A DNA stretch of 64,000 bases from Rhizobium terrae. Lineage in GTDB: Bacteria; Pseudomonadota; Alphaproteobacteria; Rhizobiales; Rhizobiaceae. Location of the stretch: NCBI RefSeq assembly GCF_003425685.1, contig NZ_QJKM01000019.1:1-64000 (forward strand). The letters run 5' to 3'. Position numbers and translations under genes: made by a program. Below, in pieces: positions 15,807 through 22,527 of the stretch; within the stretch, counting starts at the first letter, position 1; each line of letters begins with the position of its first letter. The notes under the pieces are model-generated. The model was not told the origin of the DNA. It saw only the letters and a list, made by a program, of their open reading frames with translations, and searched no databases.

Positions 15807-16838
15807 TCAGTCGAGCTCGTAAACTGCAGCATTGTCCTGGATCTCACGCAGCCCTTTATAGGATGCGTGTCGCAGATTGCCGTCGTCGGTCCAGCCACGG
15901 AATTCGATCTCGGCGATCAGCGTCGGTTGCGCGAAGACGTAATTCTTGCCCTTGAGCGGCACGACCGGCGTCCTCGTCTTCAGCTTGTCGAGCGTCTTCT
16001 TCAGGTAGGCTGCGTCCTTTTCCTTGAAGCCCGTGCCGACTTCGCCGACATAGATCCAGTCGTGGGCGCGCCGGGCGGCAAGCAGCAGGCTGCCGATCCC
16101 GCCTCGGGCGGTGGCGGAGTGCTCGTAGCCGACGATCATGAAGCTCTCACTCTGAATACATTTGATCTTCAGCCAGTCGCCAGTCCGGCCGGATCGATAG
16201 GGACGGTCCTTGTGCTTGGCGATAATGCCTTCCAGTCCAAGCGACCGGGCGTTTTCCAAGAGCTCGGCGCCGTTGCCCGGTACCTCCTCGGAAAGTTGGA
16301 TCGCGCCGACGGCTCCATCCAGCAGGTCCGCTAGGAGATGCCGGCGGACCGATAGCTCGGTCTTCGTCAGATCGTGCCCGTCGAAGTATAACAGGTCGAA
16401 GGCGACGAGGACGGATTCTTCAGAGGCACGCTTGCCACCGCGTCCGCCGAGCGAGCGCTGCAGCGCTCCGAAATCGGATCGGCCCTCGCTATTCAGGACG
16501 ACAGCTTCCCCATCCAGGATCGCAGTTCCGACGCCGAGCTCTCTGGCAGCTGCTGCGATCACCGGAAACCGATCCGTCCAGTCATGGCCGCCGCGCGTGA
16601 TGATGCGGACGCCCTTTGGCTCGATGTGGATCGCCAGACGGTACCCGTCCCACTTGATCTCGTAGACCCAATCCGGTCCGACGGGTGGAGCTGCCTTTAG
16701 CAAGGCCAAGCATGGCTCGACCCGGTCTGGCATCGGATCGAAGGGAAGATTCGGCTGTGCCGGGTCGCGCTTTCGGCGCGGCTGCGATTTGGCGGAAAGA
16801 CTATCGTCCTGCAGGAGCGGCTTCGCGGGTCTTTTCAT
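15807..16838 (-). CDS. Stand-alone LigD-type ATP-dependent DNA ligase
   Basis: The 343-aa protein has only the ligase core and OB domains. Nucleotidyl Lys62 lies in YEIKWDGYR; other ligase motifs are AILDGEAVVLN, LVAFDLLYFDG, EGIIAKHKDRPYRSGR and WLKIKC, and the OB-fold end carries EIEFRGWTDDGNLRHASYKGLR. It lacks the phosphoesterase and polymerase domains of LigD. It overlaps the upstream Ku gene by ATGA (16835-16838), so ligase and Ku form one leftward unit, probably an alternative end-joining pair beside LigD. The N-terminal 35 residues are basic and low in complexity. Confidence 0.92.
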   Translation of the reverse strand: MKRPAKPLLQDDSLSAKSQPRRKRDPAQPNLPFDPMPDRVEPCLALLKAAPPVGPDWVYEIKWDGYRLAIHIEPKGVRIITRGGHDWTDRFPVIAAAARELGVGTAILDGEAVVLNSEGRSDFGALQRSLGGRGGKRASEESVLVAFDLLYFDGHDLTKTELSVRRHLLADLLDGAVGAIQLSEEVPGNGAELLENARSLGLEGIIAKHKDRPYRSGRTGDWLKIKCIQSESFMIVGYEHSATARGGIGSLLLAARRAHDWIYVGEVGTGFKEKDAAYLKKTLDKLKTRTPVVPLKGKNYVFAQPTLIAEIEFRGWTDDGNLRHASYKGLREIQDNAAVYELD

Positions 16839-17650
16839 TTGCCGGACCGGGTCTCGGCCGCGACTGACTTTTTCAAAGCATCCATGATGTTGATGACGTT
16901 GTTCGGTGCGGGCGCCGAGGCCGACGCTTTCGCCTTGGCCCTCGACGGCTTCTTCAGCGCCTTCTTCTTGTCCGCAATGATGTCGAGCAGCCGATCCTGC
17001 ACCGGATCGATGACCATCTTCGGGTTCCAGTGCTGGGTTTGCTTCTTGATGAGCTGCTGTACCAAGGGCATCATTTCGCTGTCCGCCGTCTCGTCGTCAT
17101 CGATGCCGGAAAAATAGGTATCTTCGTCACGCACTTCATCCCCATAGCGTAGCGTCCAGAGAACGATACCCTTGCCGCGTGGCTCAAGCATGACGGCGCG
17201 TTCCCGTCGGGAGATTACCAGCCGGGAGACGCCGACCATGTCCTGCGCCTCCATCGCATCGCGGATGACGGAAAAAGCCTCCTGCCCGACGGGATCGTTG
17301 GGAGACAGGTAATAGGGGGTGTCCAGCCAGATCCATTCGACACTGTCGCGCGGCGTGAAAGTTGAGATGTCGATCGTCTTTGTGCTGTCGAGCGCGACGT
17401 TCTCAAGCTCTTCGTCTTCCAGCATGATGTATTCGTTCTCACCACGCTGATAGCCCTTCACCTCGTCCTCGTCTCTGACCTCCTTGCCGGTGACGCTGTC
17501 GACATAGTGGCTGACCACACGGTTCTGGGTCTCGCGATTGAGCGTGTGGAAACGAACCTTCTCGCTCTCCGAGGTCGCCGGCATCATCTGCACCGGGCAC
17601 GTGACGAGCGAGAGCTTTAGATAGCCTTTCCAATAGGGGCGAACGGCCAT
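16835..17650 (-). CDS. ku: Bacterial Ku protein (first copy)
   Basis: The 271-aa protein has the bacterial Ku core: WKGYLKLSLVTCPVQM, FHTLNRETQNRV, DEVKGYQRGENEYIMLEDEE and the DNA-encircling arm. Homodimers thread onto DNA ends and recruit LigD. The tail from about residue 230 is Lys/Ala-rich (KKKALKKPSRAKAKASASAP) and ends with a hydrophobic patch (NNVINIMDALKKS), as in Ku C-termini that contact LigD. It follows the second Ku gene by 12 nt and overlaps the ligase gene downstream, giving a ku-ku-ligase operon. Confidence 0.93.
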   Translation of the reverse strand: MAVRPYWKGYLKLSLVTCPVQMMPATSESEKVRFHTLNRETQNRVVSHYVDSVTGKEVRDEDEVKGYQRGENEYIMLEDEELENVALDSTKTIDISTFTPRDSVEWIWLDTPYYLSPNDPVGQEAFSVIRDAMEAQDMVGVSRLVISRRERAVMLEPRGKGIVLWTLRYGDEVRDEDTYFSGIDDDETADSEMMPLVQQLIKKQTQHWNPKMVIDPVQDRLLDIIADKKKALKKPSRAKAKASASAPAPNNVINIMDALKKSVAAETRSGK

Positions 17651-17662
17651 GGTCTCCTCCGA

Positions 17663-18565
17663 TCAGCCCGCGCGCCGCGTCGGCGCGGCCGTCGACTTCG
17701 CCTTAACGCCGGCAGCCGGTTTCGCGGCCTTCTGGCGCGATGCGCCCTTATTGGCATTGGCGGCGGTCCGTTTCGGCTCGGCGTTCTTCCCACCAATGCC
17801 GGCGCTCTCTCTGAGCGCCTGGAGAAGATCGCTGGGCTTGGAGGCAGGCGGAGCCTTCTTCTTCGGTAGCGCCCTGCCCTCGATTTTCGCTTTCACCAGC
17901 TCGGCGACGGCAGCTTCGTAGCGATCGTCGAAGGCACTGGCATCGAAGCTGCCTTTCTTGGTGCCGATGATGTGCTCTGCGAGCTCAAGCATCTCGCCTT
18001 CGATCTTCAGGTCGGGAAGTTCCTCGAAGGCCTCTTCGGAGGAGCGCACCTCGTAATCGAAGTTCAGCGTGGTGGCGATCAGCCCCTTGCCGTGTGGCCG
18101 GATGAGAACCGTACGCACACGGCGGAAAAGGACTGTGCGGGCGATCGCGGCAACCTTGGCTTTTTTCATGCCGTCGCGCAGCAGTAGAAAGGCGTCGGTG
18201 CCCATCTTGTCCGGCGCCAGATAGTACGGCTTGTCGAAATAGACATCATCGATCTCGTGGCAGGGAATGAAGGCATCGATCTTCAGCGTCTTGTCGCTAT
18301 CAGGAACCGCGGCCGCGACCTCCTCGGGCTCAAGGATGATGTACTGCCCGTTTTCGATCTCGTAGCCCTTGACCTGTTCGTCCCGTTCGACCGGATCGCC
18401 GGTCTCGCTGTCGACGAACTCACGCTTTACCCGGTTGCCCGTCTTGCGGTTCAGCGTGTTGAAGGCAATCCGCTCCGACGAAGACGCCGCGGTGTAGAGC
18501 GCCACTGGACAAGCGACCTCTCCGAATTTGATGAAGCCTTTCCAATTCGCTCTTGGGGTAACCAT
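17663..18565 (-). CDS. ku: Bacterial Ku protein (second copy)
   Basis: The 300-aa paralogue shares the Ku core (NWKGFIKFGEVACPVAL, FNTLNRKTGNRVKREF, VKGYEIENGQYIILEPEE). It has a longer Lys/Ala-rich tail of about 70 residues (ANKGASRQKAAKPAAGVK), which in other Ku proteins helps sliding and DNA bridging. I chose ATG 18565 (MVTPRANWKGF) because the family begins there; an in-frame ATG at 18640 adds an unrelated 25 residues. It is the first gene of the leftward ku-ku-ligase unit. Two divergent Ku copies suggest either heterodimers or use under different conditions. Confidence 0.92.
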   Translation of the reverse strand: MVTPRANWKGFIKFGEVACPVALYTAASSSERIAFNTLNRKTGNRVKREFVDSETGDPVERDEQVKGYEIENGQYIILEPEEVAAAVPDSDKTLKIDAFIPCHEIDDVYFDKPYYLAPDKMGTDAFLLLRDGMKKAKVAAIARTVLFRRVRTVLIRPHGKGLIATTLNFDYEVRSSEEAFEELPDLKIEGEMLELAEHIIGTKKGSFDASAFDDRYEAAVAELVKAKIEGRALPKKKAPPASKPSDLLQALRESAGIGGKNAEPKRTAANANKGASRQKAAKPAAGVKAKSTAAPTRRAG

Positions 18566-18593
18566 GACGCATAACTCCTGACGCAACCTAAGC

Positions 18594-18607
18594 GATTCAA
18601 GCGAATC
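18594..18607. repeat. Small inverted repeat in the Ku promoter region
   Basis: GATTC (18594-18598) and GAATC (18603-18607) flank 4 nt in the 198-nt gap between the leftward ku genes and the rightward 58-aa ORF and xthA. It may be a regulator site for the end-repair genes. The arms are short, so chance occurrence cannot be excluded. Confidence 0.25.
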
Positions 18608-18763
18608 AAAATGTAATTGTTCCGAGTCGAAACGAATCATTTTTCAAGGACTTAGTCGGAGCGCGCCGCCCGTTATGCGAGTCCGCGCTAGGCGCTTGAT
18701 TCCGGTGCATCTTTTCGTGGCCACGCGCGTTTCTTCCTGGAACAACCCTGAAGGAGTCCTGAC

Positions 18764-18940
18764 ATGAGCAAGCGCGAACTGATCGATACTGGAACCGACA
18801 AGCGTTATGTCCGCCGAGACAATGACGGCAAGTTCAAGGAGAGCGTCGACGTCTCGCGATCGCTGTCCGCCGATGCTCGCCATGACGCGAAGCATGCTGC
18901 GAAGCCCGGTCAGGGCGACAAGGGTGATCGCAAGCACTGA
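18764..18940 (+). CDS. 58-aa basic hypothetical protein
   Basis: The frame starts at ATG 18764 with AAGGAG 7 nt upstream and encodes a charged, soluble protein (MSKRELIDTGTDKRYVRRD, then SLSADARHDAKHAAK, ending KGDRKH). It lies 11 nt upstream of xthA on the same strand and divergent from the Ku operon. The good ribosome-binding site and tight linkage to repair genes argue that it is real. The N-terminal TGTDKRYVRRD segment may bind nucleic acid, but this is only inference; no known domain is recognised. Confidence 0.68.
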   Translation: MSKRELIDTGTDKRYVRRDNDGKFKESVDVSRSLSADARHDAKHAAKPGQGDKGDRKH

Positions 18941-18951
18941 CGGAAACGCCG

Positions 18952-19845
18952 GTGAAGCTCGCCACCTATAATGTCAACGGCATCAATGGCCGGCTAGAGG
19001 TCGTGCTGCGGTGGCTGGCGGAAGCTCAACCCGATGTCGTCTGTCTGCAGGAGTTGAAGGCGCCGGACGACAAGTTTCCGCGTCGCGAGATCGAGCGCGC
19101 CGGCTATGGCGCCATCTGGCACGGCCAGAAGAGCTGGAACGGCGTGGTAATCCTTGCCCGGGATCAGGAGCCGCGTGAGACACGTCGTGGACTTCCGGGC
19201 GATCCCGACGACAGCCATAGCCGTTATATCGAGGCGGCCATCGATGGCATGATCGTCGGCTGCCTTTATCTTCCAAACGGCAATCCGGCACCAGGGCCGA
19301 AGTTCGACTACAAACTCCGCTGGTTCGAGCGGCTGCATTCCTATGCGGCGGAACTGTTCGAGCTCGATGTGCCGGTCGCCCTTGTCGGCGATTTCAACGT
19401 CATGCCGACTGATCTCGATGTCTACAAGCCGGAGCGCTGGCGAGACGATGCCCTGTTTCGGCCGGAAGTACGGGCAGCCTATGCCGAGCTGATTGCCATG
19501 GGGTGGACGGACGCCGTCAGGCTGCTGCATCCGGAAGAGCGGGTCTATACGTTCTGGAAGTATTTCCGCAACGCCTTCGCCAGAGACGCCGGCCTTCGCA
19601 TCGACCATTTCCTGCTCAGTCCATCGCTACGGGAACGACTGCAGGCCTGCGGCGTCGATAAATTCGCGCGTGGATGGGAGCACACCAGCGACCATGCCCC
19701 GGTTTGGATTGAGCTGGATGATGACCGATTCACCTTAGATGAAGAGGGGTCAGTTTTGCCGGGCGATGCCTTGAGAGGTCTCTTGTCTGCCTTGATCACG
19801 CCGAGACAGGTGCAGACGCTCTTTGCAGGAGAACGGAAAAGGTGA
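18952..19845 (+). CDS. xthA: Exodeoxyribonuclease III / AP endonuclease (XthA type)
   Basis: The 297-aa EEP-fold nuclease has KLATYNVNGINGR (Asn metal region), DVVCLQELKAPD (catalytic Glu), WNGVVILAR, VGDFNVMPTDLDVY (Asp/Asn), RIDHFLL and the final TSDHAPVW with the Asp-His pair. It removes 3'-blocked ends and cleaves abasic sites. Translation starts at GTG 18952. The catalytic domain ends near residue 260; the remaining 35 residues (SVLPGDALRGLL to ERKR) are an unusual extension. It lies 11 nt after the 58-aa ORF. Confidence 0.93.
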   Translation: MKLATYNVNGINGRLEVVLRWLAEAQPDVVCLQELKAPDDKFPRREIERAGYGAIWHGQKSWNGVVILARDQEPRETRRGLPGDPDDSHSRYIEAAIDGMIVGCLYLPNGNPAPGPKFDYKLRWFERLHSYAAELFELDVPVALVGDFNVMPTDLDVYKPERWRDDALFRPEVRAAYAELIAMGWTDAVRLLHPEERVYTFWKYFRNAFARDAGLRIDHFLLSPSLRERLQACGVDKFARGWEHTSDHAPVWIELDDDRFTLDEEGSVLPGDALRGLLSALITPRQVQTLFAGERKR

Positions 19846-19891
19846 CGACGTCCAGGCGATCGCTGCGGCGGTGTGCGGATCGCCGACCAAA

Positions 19892-20059
19892 TCAGGGCGA
19901 GAGACATTCTTCGCAAATGCCGTAACAGTCTTCCTCGGTCGATGCGGGCCGCCCGCAACAGGCGCATGGGGGCGTCGCCGGATCAGCCGAAAGCGTCTCC
20001 GACGGCGGCAGGATCTCAATTTCGGCGTCTGCGAAGAGGCGTAGGGTTTCTTCTTCCAT
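19892..20059 (-). CDS. 55-aa cysteine-rich (zinc-ribbon-like) protein
   Basis: The small frame starts at ATG 20059 with GGAG 7 nt upstream. It encodes an acidic N-terminal half (MEEETLRLFADAEIEILPP) and a Cys-rich C-terminal half with CACC (Cys32, 34, 35), Cys45 and CEEC (Cys49, Cys52). Two CxxC pairs about 14 residues apart fit a one-knuckle zinc ribbon. It converges with xthA. Function is unknown; similar short rhizobial proteins may be regulators or RNA-polymerase/ribosome-associated factors (inference). Confidence 0.62.
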   Translation of the reverse strand: MEEETLRLFADAEIEILPPSETLSADPATPPCACCGRPASTEEDCYGICEECLSP

Positions 20060-20168
20060 CTCGATGCTCCAGGTCGAGGATTTGACTCGAGATAGTTACG
20101 CCAACGGCGATCTCAAGATGACACCTCGATGTGGCTTCTTCGAAGTTCCCTGGTGTTAATGCTGCGAA

Positions 20169-20197
20169 CTTGAAACGAACACAATCAGTGGCTATCT
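20169..20197 (+). promoter_or_regulatory. Rhizobial sigma-70-type promoter of an sRNA candidate
   Basis: CTTGAA (20169-20174), a 17-nt spacer and CTATCT (20192-20197) match the rhizobial consensus CTTGAC-N17-CTATAT at 5 of 6 bases in each box. No start codon with a usable ribosome-binding site follows before the terminator at 20309-20340. Confidence 0.55.
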
Positions 20198-20203
20198 ATC
20201 GTT

Positions 20204-20340
20204 CATAGGTGTCGCTGGTGAGTGTCCCAAGGGATGTTCGCGATAGCCGAAGTCGCTTTCTGCTTTTGACCACGGATGTACTGGCATTGGTATGAGGAGC
20301 GACGTGAGAAGGTCGGTGCGAATTCGCCCCGGCCTTTTTT
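20204..20340 (+). ncRNA. Candidate intergenic small RNA
   Basis: A promoter at 20169-20197 predicts transcription from about 20204, and a strong intrinsic terminator ends at 20340. The roughly 137-nt transcript has no convincing ORF. Both boundaries are sequence-derived but unproven. It lies between the 55-aa Cys-rich ORF (divergent) and the unknown gene at 20422, so it could alternatively be an attenuated leader of that gene. It does not show the CCTCCTCCC loops of the alpha-r14 RNA at 12.4 kb. Confidence 0.5.
20309..20340 (+). terminator. Intrinsic terminator of the sRNA candidate
   Basis: AAGGTCGG pairs with CCGGCCTT (one G-U), with an inner GCG-AATT-CGC extension, followed by a run of six T at 20335-20340. 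This is a textbook Rho-independent terminator on the plus strand with no protein gene immediately upstream. Confidence 0.75.
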
Positions 20341-20421
20341 GTTGCGCCAGCATTGAACGCCTGTCGGAACTACCGCGTTTTCCTTGTTGATCCCGAGCAA
20401 CGCCCAACCCATCTACGCTTG

Positions 20422-21054
20422 ATGCCGAAACAGAAGATCATCATCGCTCCCGCGCTAGTGGAGACCTGGACACTGGCGCCCGCCGCCACTTTCGGCTCCT
20501 TCGTCCGCGCCAAAGGTATACTTCTGGAAGTCCGGGCCAGTCTGCCCGTGGCCGTTCGGAAATCTCTCGACGTGAACGGCATGGCTCTCGTTTTGGGGAT
20601 GGCGAAAGAAGGCGAGCGGGAGTTCGCCTCGACCAAAGCGGCCGTCACCCGGGCGCTCGAAGGGATCGAAAGCCTGCCGGTCATTCCGCGCGAAATCCAG
20701 GACATACTCGGTATCTCCGCGGGCGAACGGCATCGCTGGCTGAAGGACGGTCGTCTTCCGAGCGCCGGAACACGCACGGTGCGACTGAGCGGTCGCGCAA
20801 GGCAGATCACCTTCCATGTGTTCGATCCCCGTGTGGTGGAGGATCTCCTTGACCGGGGCGCCGTCGATGAATGGCGTGAAGAGGATATCGCCGCGAGAGC
20901 GGAGAACAGAAGGCAGGCCGCCTACCGGGCGAAACTCACCCGTTCGCTCAAGAATGCGGCGAAGAAGCCAAAGACGGTCGAGAGAGAGATTGATGCCGCG
21001 GCCAGCAAGCTCCTTGGTTGGGACGAGTTCGACGTCGATGGGCTGCTGCGATAG
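20422..21054 (+). CDS. Hypothetical protein with helix-turn-helix-like segment
   Basis: I do not recognise this 210-aa protein. The middle (IPREIQDILGISAGERHRWL, followed by KDGRLPSAGT) resembles a MerR/excisionase-like helix-turn-helix, and a basic alpha-helical stretch follows (AARAENRRQAAYRAKLTRSL, then NAAKKPK). The N-terminal half looks like a beta-rich domain (APAATFGSFVRAKG). I prefer ATG 20422 (MPKQKIIIAPALV) over the in-frame 20353, which overlaps the terminator tail region. It precedes the winged-helix/nucleotidyltransferase operon by 193 nt, but a palindrome and promoter intervene, so it is probably a separate unit. Confidence 0.65.
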   Translation: MPKQKIIIAPALVETWTLAPAATFGSFVRAKGILLEVRASLPVAVRKSLDVNGMALVLGMAKEGEREFASTKAAVTRALEGIESLPVIPREIQDILGISAGERHRWLKDGRLPSAGTRTVRLSGRARQITFHVFDPRVVEDLLDRGAVDEWREEDIAARAENRRQAAYRAKLTRSLKNAAKKPKTVEREIDAAASKLLGWDEFDVDGLLR

Positions 21055-21126
21055 CCCCTCCCAAAAGCTCAGAAACGGAAGCCCCCGTCCTCGATCATCA
21101 CCAGCTACCCCCTCGGCCATTCACTT

Positions 21127-21141
21127 GGTGTGAGTCACACC
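21127..21141. repeat. 15-bp palindrome GGTGTGA-G-TCACACC
   Basis: Perfect 7-bp arms surround a single central base, 73 nt after the gene ending at 21054 and 61 nt before the -35 box of the next operon. There is no T-run, so it looks more like a protein-binding site than a terminator. Confidence 0.45.
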
Positions 21142-21187
21142 GAGCTCTTTGCCACAGACCATTAATCCTAGGCGCGGGGTCCACAGA

Positions 21188-21243
21188 TTGACAGGACGTA
21201 CTGCTTCGGGCTAACTGTCCTCAGTCCTAGGACAGAGGACAGT
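21188..21243 (+). promoter_or_regulatory. Promoter and 30-bp palindromic operator of the NTase-PP2C operon
   Basis: TTGACA (21188-21193) and CTAACT (21211-21216) with a 17-nt spacer give a plausible rhizobial promoter. The region 21214-21243 is nearly a perfect palindrome: outer arms ACTGTCCTC and GAGGACAGT, inner self-complementary GTCCTAGGAC, with only the two single A bases between arm and core unpaired. It covers the -10 edge and the ribosome-binding site and ends 4 nt before the ATG at 21248. Repression by the winged-helix protein encoded just downstream is the simplest reading. Confidence 0.65.
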
Positions 21244-21247
21244 GTTT

Positions 21248-21817
21248 ATGAAGAGCCAAGATATCGTCGTCCTGCTAAAGCTGGTAAGCCTGCAAGATCA
21301 GGAGCTCACCAAGGGCATTGATCGGTTGCGATCGGAATCCGTGGGGGGAGACCCTTATTCTGTTCGTAACCTAGAGGCGCTACTCGGGATCAGCAAGACC
21401 GAAATAGCGCAGTCGATCAAGCGCAGTGTCGCATCAGGCATCGCGCGAAAAGACAACAGTAAGAACGAGCCTCGGCCAAGCCGAAGGAACCTGTTCGGCT
21501 TCATTACCACCGGACTAAAGTTCGTCTTCCCCGCCAAAGTTGGGCCGATGCAGCGCGGCATACCGACCGCCTTCGCCGCACCTATGCTCACGGAACTCCT
21601 GATCAGTGGCGGGACGTACAACTACGTTTGGCCTTATGCCAACGGAAGGGAGATGGGGCAGGCGGTGGAGCCGCTCTTCAAGACCGTGCCGGACGCAGTC
21701 CTGAAGGACGACGCACTCTATGAATACCTCGCGTTGGTCGATGCGATCCGGCTTGGGAACCAGCGGGAAGTCGGTCTCGCGACCGACCACCTCAAGTCAA
21801 GGATCATGAGCAAATGA
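21248..21817 (+). CDS. Winged-helix protein, putative antitoxin/regulator of NTase operon
   Basis: The 189-aa product has a MarR/Rrf2-like winged helix at about residues 35-75 (YSVRNLEALLGISKTEIAQS, then IKRSVASGIARKD). A C-terminal half follows with LKFVFPAKVGPMQRGIPTAF, SGGTYNYVWPYANGRE and EPLFKTVPDAVLKD, a conserved family that I associate with genes next to nucleotidyltransferases. The start at 21248 is set by the GAGGAC SD inside the palindrome; a GTG at 21242 is in frame. ATGA overlap with the next gene (21814-21817) shows tight coupling. Its role as autorepressor or antitoxin is inferred. Confidence 0.75.
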   Translation: MKSQDIVVLLKLVSLQDQELTKGIDRLRSESVGGDPYSVRNLEALLGISKTEIAQSIKRSVASGIARKDNSKNEPRPSRRNLFGFITTGLKFVFPAKVGPMQRGIPTAFAAPMLTELLISGGTYNYVWPYANGREMGQAVEPLFKTVPDAVLKDDALYEYLALVDAIRLGNQREVGLATDHLKSRIMSK

Positions 21818-22527
21818 CAGCGATCCGCGCTCAACTGCTGGAAATGATGAAAGCCGTTGCCTCGGCGCTTGGCGAAGACCTCCGCTCCCGCCTGGTCTTC
21901 GTTGGCGGATGCACGACCGCGCTATTCATCACTGATCCGGTCACGCTCGAGGATGTGCGTGCCACAGATGACATCGACCTGATCGTGGATCTGGCGGGCC
22001 TTCCTGCCTGGGCACAGCTCCAGGAAGAGCTTCGACACCGGGGTTTTATGGAGGCCGCTGACGAGGCGGTGATCTGCCGCATGCGTCTCGGCAAGCTCAC
22101 GGTCGACTTCATGCCGGATGATCCGACTATCCTCGGATTCGGAAATCGATGGTATGCGAGTGGAATCGAGACAGCACAGCACTACCAGCTCTCGGAAGAC
22201 CTGACGATCCGGATCCTGACGCCGCCAATGTTTCTTGCGACGAAGCTCGAAGCCTATGCCGGAAGGGGAAACGGTGACTTGATCATGAGCCGTGACGCTG
22301 AAGACATCCTCCTTATTGTCGACGGCAGGGAGGAACTCCTTGCCGAGGTCACGGCTTCAGACAACAACGTTCGAAATTTCATCGCCGGACAGTTTCGTGC
22401 ACTCCTCGATCAAGCTGACTTCGACGATTTCCTCGATGGCAATATCCGCGGGCCCGCCGGTCGTGTAGAAATCGTTCGGGACAGGTTTGTCTCGATAAGC
22501 CACTGTGCGGATGGCCCCGCACAATGA
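21814..22527 (+). CDS. Nucleotidyltransferase (AbiEii/MNT-like)
   Basis: The 237-aa protein has the Pol-beta-type nucleotidyltransferase core: GGCTT (31-35), the metal-binding pair in TDDID (51-55), a third acidic region in VDFMPDD (about 90) and the supporting helix LATKLEAYAGRGNGD with RDAEDILLIVDGR (about 140-170). These are the features of AbiEii/DUF1814-type toxins that transfer nucleotides to tRNA or protein targets. Here it lies between a winged-helix regulator and a PP2C phosphatase, overlapping each by 4 nt. The substrate is unknown; a chromosomal metabolic role is possible but less likely given the context. Confidence 0.8.
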   Translation: MTAIRAQLLEMMKAVASALGEDLRSRLVFVGGCTTALFITDPVTLEDVRATDDIDLIVDLAGLPAWAQLQEELRHRGFMEAADEAVICRMRLGKLTVDFMPDDPTILGFGNRWYASGIETAQHYQLSEDLTIRILTPPMFLATKLEAYAGRGNGDLIMSRDAEDILLIVDGREELLAEVTASDNNVRNFIAGQFRALLDQADFDDFLDGNIRGPAGRVEIVRDRFVSISHCADGPAQ

